Position numbers and translations under genes: made by a program
Part shown: in pieces, positions 61,501 through 64,000 of the stretch
Layout: each line of letters begins with the position of its first letter
Numbering within the stretch: position 1 is the stretch's first letter
From: Edaphochlamys debaryana
Lineage: Eukaryota > Chlorophyta > Chlorophyceae > Chlamydomonadales
NCBI GenBank assembly: GCA_016858145.1
Contig: JAEHOE010000032.1
Coordinates: forward strand, 124,001-188,000
Direction: 5' to 3'
DNA length: 64,000 bases
The notes under the pieces: generated by a model
What the model was told of the DNA's origin: nothing
The model's database searches: none
What the model saw: only the letters and a program-made list of their open reading frames with translations

Positions 61501-64000
61501 CCAAATCCCCGACACGCCTCGTTCCCCAATGATCCTTCTCTTTGCCGCGGCCCCGGGCCGGCCGCACCTGCGTGGTGCGCCCCCGCGCCGCCCCCGCAGC
61601 CGCCAGCGCCAGGAGGGCGGGGCAGGTCAGCTGCGCGGCGTAGCCGTGGCCGCCCTGCGGACAACGGGGCGGCGGGGGCGGGGTCAGGGAGGCAGGTGCT
61701 CAGGTGGCAGATAGGCGTGCAGGCAGTAGGCGTGGGGGTTGCGGCTGAGGCCAACCGGGGGGGCTGAGCCGTTGGCTACCGGGTGTGAATGCACACATAG
61801 CTACAGGGTGAGCCGCAGACAGAGACCGGAGGCGGAGACGGAGGCCGAGTAAGGGAACCCGGCTTGGGTAAGCCCCAGCCGGGCGGTCTGTTGTGACTGG
61901 CTGCAGGCTGCAGGCTGCTGACGAGCGGTTGCGGTTTTGAGGGTTAGCGTGACAGTACCGGCGCGGAGACGGAGGCAGTTGGCAGTTTTGGGCCCAAAAA
62001 ACCGCTTTTTCCACCCCACCTGCGGCACCACCCGCACCACGTCCGGCTCCTCAGCGCACAACAGCCACAGGTTCTTGGGCAGCGGCACGCCCCCCATCAG
62101 CCGGGGCAGTGCGGCGCCCAGCGCCTGCAGCTCCATCTGGGGTGGGGGGAGACGAGGACGGTGTGTGGAGGGAGGGCGGGTAGGAGCAGGGGTGACGACC
62201 GTACTCCGAATGGGCCCACGTTGGCTGGAAAGGGGGCTGGATGGAAGCAGGTCAAGGCAGGCGGGGCGGGGCAGGCAGGGGTGGCAGGTCGGGAGCAGGC
62301 CCAGGCAGCTCACTACGCTGCCCTGCAACGGAACACCATATTCACCAGCTTCGAGCTCCTGCCCATTCGGTACTAGTAAAGCAGCGTCAATCGCATGGTT
62401 CCCGAGCCCCGACTGGCACACCTGGTGCGGCGGCGGCTCGGCAGCGAGCAGCCTGACGATGCAGCGCTTGGCGGCCGCCACCGCCGCCCGCGCCTCCACC
62501 AAAGGGTCGGAGCCGGCGGCGGTGGGGTGCGGGAAGCGGCGGAGCAGCTCCCGCTCCAGCGGGTTGGCCCAGGGGTCGGCGGAGGTGGCAGAGCCGGCGG
62601 CGCCGCCAGAGGCCGACGGCGCGGAGGACGACGGCCCGCTGCCGGGGCCGGCGCTGCCGGTAGCGCTGAGCCTGCCGCCGCCGGCGGGCGCGGTGGCGGC
62701 GGCGGCAGCCGCCGCCGCGGCGGCGTTGCGGACGGTGGCGGCCTCGGCGACCTGGAGCAGGGCTGCGGCGTCGAGGCAGACGACCTCGCCGCCGCCGCCG
62801 AGGGGCTCTATGACGCGGAGGAAGTTGGTGGCGGCGGCGGCGCTGCCGTCGGCGCCGTCGCCCAGGAGCAGCGGCCGCAGACTGGGCTCGGCGCCCTGCC
62901 CGGCGGCGCCGGCGGCGGCGGGGCCCAGGGCGGCGGCGGCGGAGCGCAGCAGGCCGGGGCTGAGCAGGCGCAGCTCCTCAAACATGTCCACCTGGCGGAG
63001 GGGGTCAACGGAGGGCGCAGTGTGTGTGTGGGCGGTGTCGAGCGAGGGACGGTAAGGGGGTGATGGGGTCCCGTGGGGGAATCAGCGCGTGAGGCCGGCA
63101 AAAGGAAGCAAGCCCGCCTAAGCAACCGTCTAGCGGGCTCTTCCCCAATCTTCCAGTCGCAGCCCCAGCCTTACTTCCGGCGCCAGGCCCTAGGCCCAGC
63201 CCAGCCCAGCCCCAGCCCCCGGCCCTACGCCCCACCGTGCGCATGGAGCGAGGCCCCGCGGGGCCGCCCCCCAGCGGCGCCAGCACGGAGGCCACCAGGC
63301 GCCGCGCCCTGCCCCGCAGCGAGTCGTCGCACGCCAGGCGGCAGGCGGCCTCCAGGTGCCGCCAATCCTGCCCCCCTGGACCCGCCTGCACCGCACCCGC
63401 ACCCGGGCTGGCGCCTGCGCCGGCGCCGGCGCCCGGCCGCCCAGGCACCGCCCCCAGGCTGCGCCTGCTGCCGCTGCCGCCGCCGCCGCCGGCCTTGAGC
63501 GGCATGGCGGGGCCGGCCCCGTGCGGGCCTGCAGCCGCCGCCGCCGCCGCGGGTACCGCAGCTCCGTGCTGATGCTCGCCGCCGCCGGCGTCCGGCGCGG
63601 CGTCGGTCGCCGCCGCTGCCGCTGCCGCCGCGGCGCCTTTGAGTGTGGTGAGGTGTAGGTACAGGGCGTCCGAGTAGTCGTCGGAGCGGACGAGGCGGAA
63701 GATGCCGCGGCAGGGTTCGGCGGAGAGGAGCAGTCCGGTGAGGTTGCGGAAGGCGCCCTGCCGCTGCGCCCAGAGGTCGGCGTGGGCGGAGCGGAGGTGA
63801 TCGGCGATGTCGTCGGAGGAGCGGGCGCGGGCGGCCGTGGTGGCGTTGGCGGCGAAGAGGAAGACGGCGGCGACGCGGCGGACGGCGCGGCAGGTGGAGA
63901 GCTGGGGGTCGTCGGGGACGACGGGCCAGGCGGCCTCCGCCAGCTCGTACAGCCCCTCCCGGGTCAACCGGCCGCCGCCACCGCCGCCGGCCCGCGTCTC
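55570..64000 (-). CDS. Large protein with LOTUS-like modules and degenerate 3'-5' exonuclease fold (5' incomplete)
   Basis: Thirteen exons are visible: 63236-64000 (continuing outside), 62422-62991, 62020-62136, 61568-61654, 60873-61373, 58597-60585, 58223-58411, 57326-58033, 57095-57136, 56661-56972, 56271-56486, 55879-56018, 55570-55750. All join in phase, giving 1938 visible residues. Four modules share an AKRxxVRxLLA helix followed 30-40 residues later by a segment like LRQVLEEDPRVFEI, resembling winged-helix LOTUS/OST-HTH domains that bind RNA (G-quadruplexes). A 660-residue Pro/Ala-rich linker sits in the exon at 58597. The C-terminal third resembles a DEDD exonuclease (AVYLVDCCAG, SMVMEDVRELLESPMPAKIV, TLDVRLGSLVDVRVVAEG) but lacks its acidic catalytic residues. 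Likely an RNA-associated scaffold; exact family uncertain. Confidence 0.68.

Overview
The window is nuclear DNA of a green alga, most probably a volvocine/chlamydomonadalean species. The evidence is high GC, intron-dense genes with short GT-AG (and some GC-AG) introns, Ala/Gly/Pro-rich low-complexity insertions inside conserved proteins, two pherophorin cell-wall/ECM genes, an OPR/Tbc2-like organelle RNA-binding-type protein, and a mitochondrial ATP synthase beta gene with the algal-type C-terminal tail. No bacterial features (operons, Shine-Dalgarno sites, CRISPR) are present. Gene models below were spliced by eye. For nine of them the exon lengths and phases sum exactly to an open frame, which is strong internal support.

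Layout from left to right. A 3'-incomplete EF-hand/Cys-rich zinc-binding protein (1-1864, minus). A 15-exon auxin-efflux-carrier-family membrane transporter with a loop of about 1,000 residues (3905-11119, minus). Divergent from it, a 20-exon gamma-glutamyltranspeptidase with an N-terminal membrane anchor (11876-18395, plus). An F-box/LRR-like protein (19193-21210, plus). An OPR/Tbc2-like helical repeat protein (23584-27036, plus). Two F-box-like/ankyrin paralogs (27745-30368 and 31867-33479, plus); a broken copy of the OPR gene's last exon precedes the second, showing that one block was duplicated. A 15-exon mitochondrial ATP synthase beta gene (34844-38928, minus). A 7-exon PPPDE/DeSI-type protease gene (40906-42553, minus). 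A duplicated pherophorin pair (43936-46176 and 49258-51199, minus) with a truncated LINE reverse transcriptase between them and a giant-virus-like nuclease fragment lodged in the first copy. A 10-exon FolD (52122-55114, minus). A very large protein with repeated LOTUS-like modules and a catalytically degenerate 3'-5' exonuclease fold (55570-64000, minus, 5' end outside the window).

The genes do not form one pathway: housekeeping enzymes (ATP2, FolD, GGT) are interspersed with lineage-specific families. The more unusual content is structural: an ATP2 intron that looks newly created by a 104-bp tandem duplication, a 58-bp tandem repeat that multiplies a splice donor in the GGT gene, a near-identical conversion-like tract between ankyrin paralogs, a virus-like insertion of exactly 103 codons in a pherophorin, and a dead-exonuclease/LOTUS-like protein that could represent an undescribed RNA-related factor.
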